Shown here piece after piece: positions 6,187 to 6,952 of a DNA stretch of 6,952 nucleotides. Origin of the DNA: Actinomycetota bacterium (GTDB lineage Bacteria > Actinomycetota > UBA4738 > G016210805); the NCBI GenBank assembly GCA_016210805.1, contig JACQTL010000091.1, positions 1 to 6,952 of the forward strand. The letters are read 5' to 3'. Within the stretch, counting starts at the first letter, position 1; every line of letters begins with the position of its first letter. The notes below the pieces were generated by a model. It did not search any database, was not told where the DNA came from, and saw nothing but the letters and a program-made list of their open reading frames with translations. Both the position numbers and the translations under genes were made by a program.

Positions 6187-6861
6187 TACCTGGGCCAGGT
6201 CGGCGGCCCGGCCCCGCTTCACCGCCTGGAGGGCCGCCTTCCGCTGCTCGTAGAAGGCCAGGATCTGGAGCTCGATGGACAGGTCCACCTTGCGCACCGA
6301 GACGTCCGGGGGCACCGAGATCACCGCGGGCGCGAAGTTCAGGATGGAGTTGATGCCGGCTTCCACCATCCGGTCGGCCACGTCCTGGGCGGCCGTCGCC
6401 GGCGTGGCGATCACGCCTATGGCCACCTCGTTCTCCCGGACGACCCCGCCGAGCTCGTCGAGGCGGCGGACGGTGAGCCCGCCGACGTCCTCGCCCACCT
6501 TGGCCGGGTCGCTGTCCAGGAGAGCCACCACCCGGAACCCGCGCTCGGCGAAGCCGCGGTAGTTGGCCAGCGCATGGCCGAGGTTCCCGATGCCCACTAT
6601 GAGCACCGGCCAGTCCTGGGTGAGCCCGAGCTCCCGCCGGACCTGATGGATGAGGTAGGCCACGTCGTAGCCGACGCCCCGGGTCCCGTAGGACCCGAGA
6701 TGCGAGAGATCCTTGCGAACCTTCGCGGAGTTGACGCCCGCGGCCTCGGCCAGCGTCTCCGACGAGATCGTGGTCGTGCCCTGCTCGGCCATCTCCACCA
6801 GCGCTCGGAGGTAGACGGGCAGGCGGCCGACGGTCGCCTCCGGGATGGAACGCTCTCTCAC
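6184..6861 (-). CDS. rex: Redox-sensing transcriptional repressor Rex
   Basis: A 225-residue repressor that binds DNA when NAD+ dominates and lets go when NADH rises. Seen: the N-terminal winged helix (about 5-75) with the family pattern IPEATVGRLPVYLRAL (6-21), SAKVRKDLSHLGSYGTRG (45-62, recognition helix and wing) and GYDVAYL; a Rossmann domain with VGIGNLGHAL (89-98); Asp116 at the end of beta-2 in ALLDSDP, the residue that favours NAD(H); and the C-terminal swapped helix KVDLSIELQILAFYEQR (191-207). Length is typical. The GTG at 6861 is chosen because SIPEAT lies at the expected distance from the start; there is no clear Shine-Dalgarno before it. A short leader ORF overlaps it. In Streptomyces, rex heads a rex-hemACD operon that it represses itself; here it heads rex-hemA-hemL, so the same logic probably applies. 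Confidence 0.97.
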   Translation of the reverse strand: MRERSIPEATVGRLPVYLRALVEMAEQGTTTISSETLAEAAGVNSAKVRKDLSHLGSYGTRGVGYDVAYLIHQVRRELGLTQDWPVLIVGIGNLGHALANYRGFAERGFRVVALLDSDPAKVGEDVGGLTVRRLDELGGVVRENEVAIGVIATPATAAQDVADRMVEAGINSILNFAPAVISVPPDVSVRKVDLSIELQILAFYEQRKAALQAVKRGRAADLAQV

Positions 6862-6890
6862 GGCCGGGTGTTCGCCGGAAAGACCAGCAC
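6858..6890 (-). CDS. Possible 10-codon leaderless leader ORF coupled to rex
   Basis: On the minus strand a GTG at 6890 opens a 10-codon frame (MLVFPANTRP) whose TGA stop overlaps the rex GTG start as GTGA. The GTG lies 7 nt after a good -10 hexamer (TATCAT), the distance expected for a transcript that begins at the start codon. rex itself lacks a visible Shine-Dalgarno, so ribosomes finishing this mini-ORF could reinitiate on rex. The arrangement is seen in the sequence; that it is translated is inference. A frame this short can occur by chance. Confidence 0.25.
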   Translation of the reverse strand: MLVFPANTRP

Positions 6891-6897
6891 GGATGGG

Positions 6898-6927
6898 ATG
6901 ATAGCGCGATTGTGAACGCCCCGTCGA
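6898..6927 (-). promoter_or_regulatory. Predicted promoter of rex-hemA-hemL
   Basis: On the minus strand a -10 hexamer TATCAT (6903-6898, five of six matches to TATAAT) lies 18 nt downstream of TCGACG (6927-6922, four of six matches to TTGACA). The likely transcription start is about 6890-6892, some 30 nt before the rex start. This short stretch is more AT-rich than its surroundings. No other promoter was seen for the three genes, whose internal gaps are 12 and 20 nt. Confidence 0.5.
6910..6917. promoter_or_regulatory. Rex operator half-site upstream of rex
   Basis: TTGTGAAC on the plus strand (GTTCACAA on the minus) is a perfect half of the Rex operator consensus (Streptomyces TGTGAAC-N3-TTCACA). 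It lies between the -35 and -10 of the rex promoter, where a bound repressor would block transcription. The partner half is poor: the position expected to read TTCACAA reads CCGTCGA, 2 of 7 matching. It may be a weak autoregulatory site. The half-site is seen; binding is inferred from family knowledge. Confidence 0.45.
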
Positions 6928-6952
6928 ACCCCCGCCCGGAGCCGCCTCACGC

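Noticed and set aside
4825..6915. A 696-codon open frame on the plus strand opposite hemA and rex
   Set aside because: It is antisense to two certain genes, and its translation is Gly/Pro/Arg/His-rich without domains. Long antisense frames are expected at this GC content and codon bias.

Overview
The window is very GC-rich (about 70% by eye), densely packed, and entirely accounted for by genes of respiration and heme synthesis. The GC content, the many GTG starts and the rex-hem gene cluster point to a member of the Actinomycetota (or a neighbouring high-GC, menaquinone-using lineage), probably not a classical Streptomyces/Mycobacterium-type organism. In those, the qcrCAB genes encode a di-heme cytochrome c, a three-helix Rieske protein and one long cytochrome b. 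The lineage assignment is inference from gene content, not from a phylogeny.

Left half (1-3603, all + strand): a tightly coupled operon for a cytochrome bc-type quinol:cytochrome c oxidoreductase. In order it holds the end of a cytochrome b N-terminal (b6-like) subunit cut by the window edge; a separate cytochrome b C-terminal (subunit IV-like) protein with a long Ala/Pro-rich N-terminal extension; a Rieske 2Fe-2S protein with a Tat-like motif; a membrane-anchored mono-heme cytochrome c; an unrecognised 263-residue three-helix membrane protein; and a 36-residue single-helix miniprotein. Junctions are 4-nt overlaps (ATGA, GTGA) or gaps of roughly 14-27 nt, so the genes are very likely co-transcribed. 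The complex has a split, b6f-style cytochrome b (heme His spacing H-x14-H) combined with its own cytochrome c. The last two genes are candidate accessory subunits or assembly factors.

Right half (3611-6861, all - strand): rex, hemA and hemL. Rex is an NADH/NAD+-sensing repressor. HemA (glutamyl-tRNA reductase) and HemL (glutamate-1-semialdehyde aminomutase) are the two enzymes that turn glutamyl-tRNA into 5-aminolevulinate, the first committed precursor of heme. The usual hemC, hemD and hemB between hemA and hemL are absent here. The region upstream of rex (6862-6952) holds a plausible promoter, a perfect half of a Rex operator between -35 and -10, and a possible 10-codon leaderless leader ORF whose stop overlaps the rex start.

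The two operons converge with only 7 nt between stop codons. Functionally they fit together: Rex reads the NADH/NAD+ ratio that the respiratory chain sets and may control 5-aminolevulinate supply for the b and c hemes of the complex encoded next door. No mobile elements, CRISPR arrays, tRNA or rRNA genes were seen. I find no clearly novel system. The points most worth following are the two unidentified small or medium membrane proteins, the extension on the subunit IV-like protein, the membrane topology of the Rieske protein, and the rex leader.
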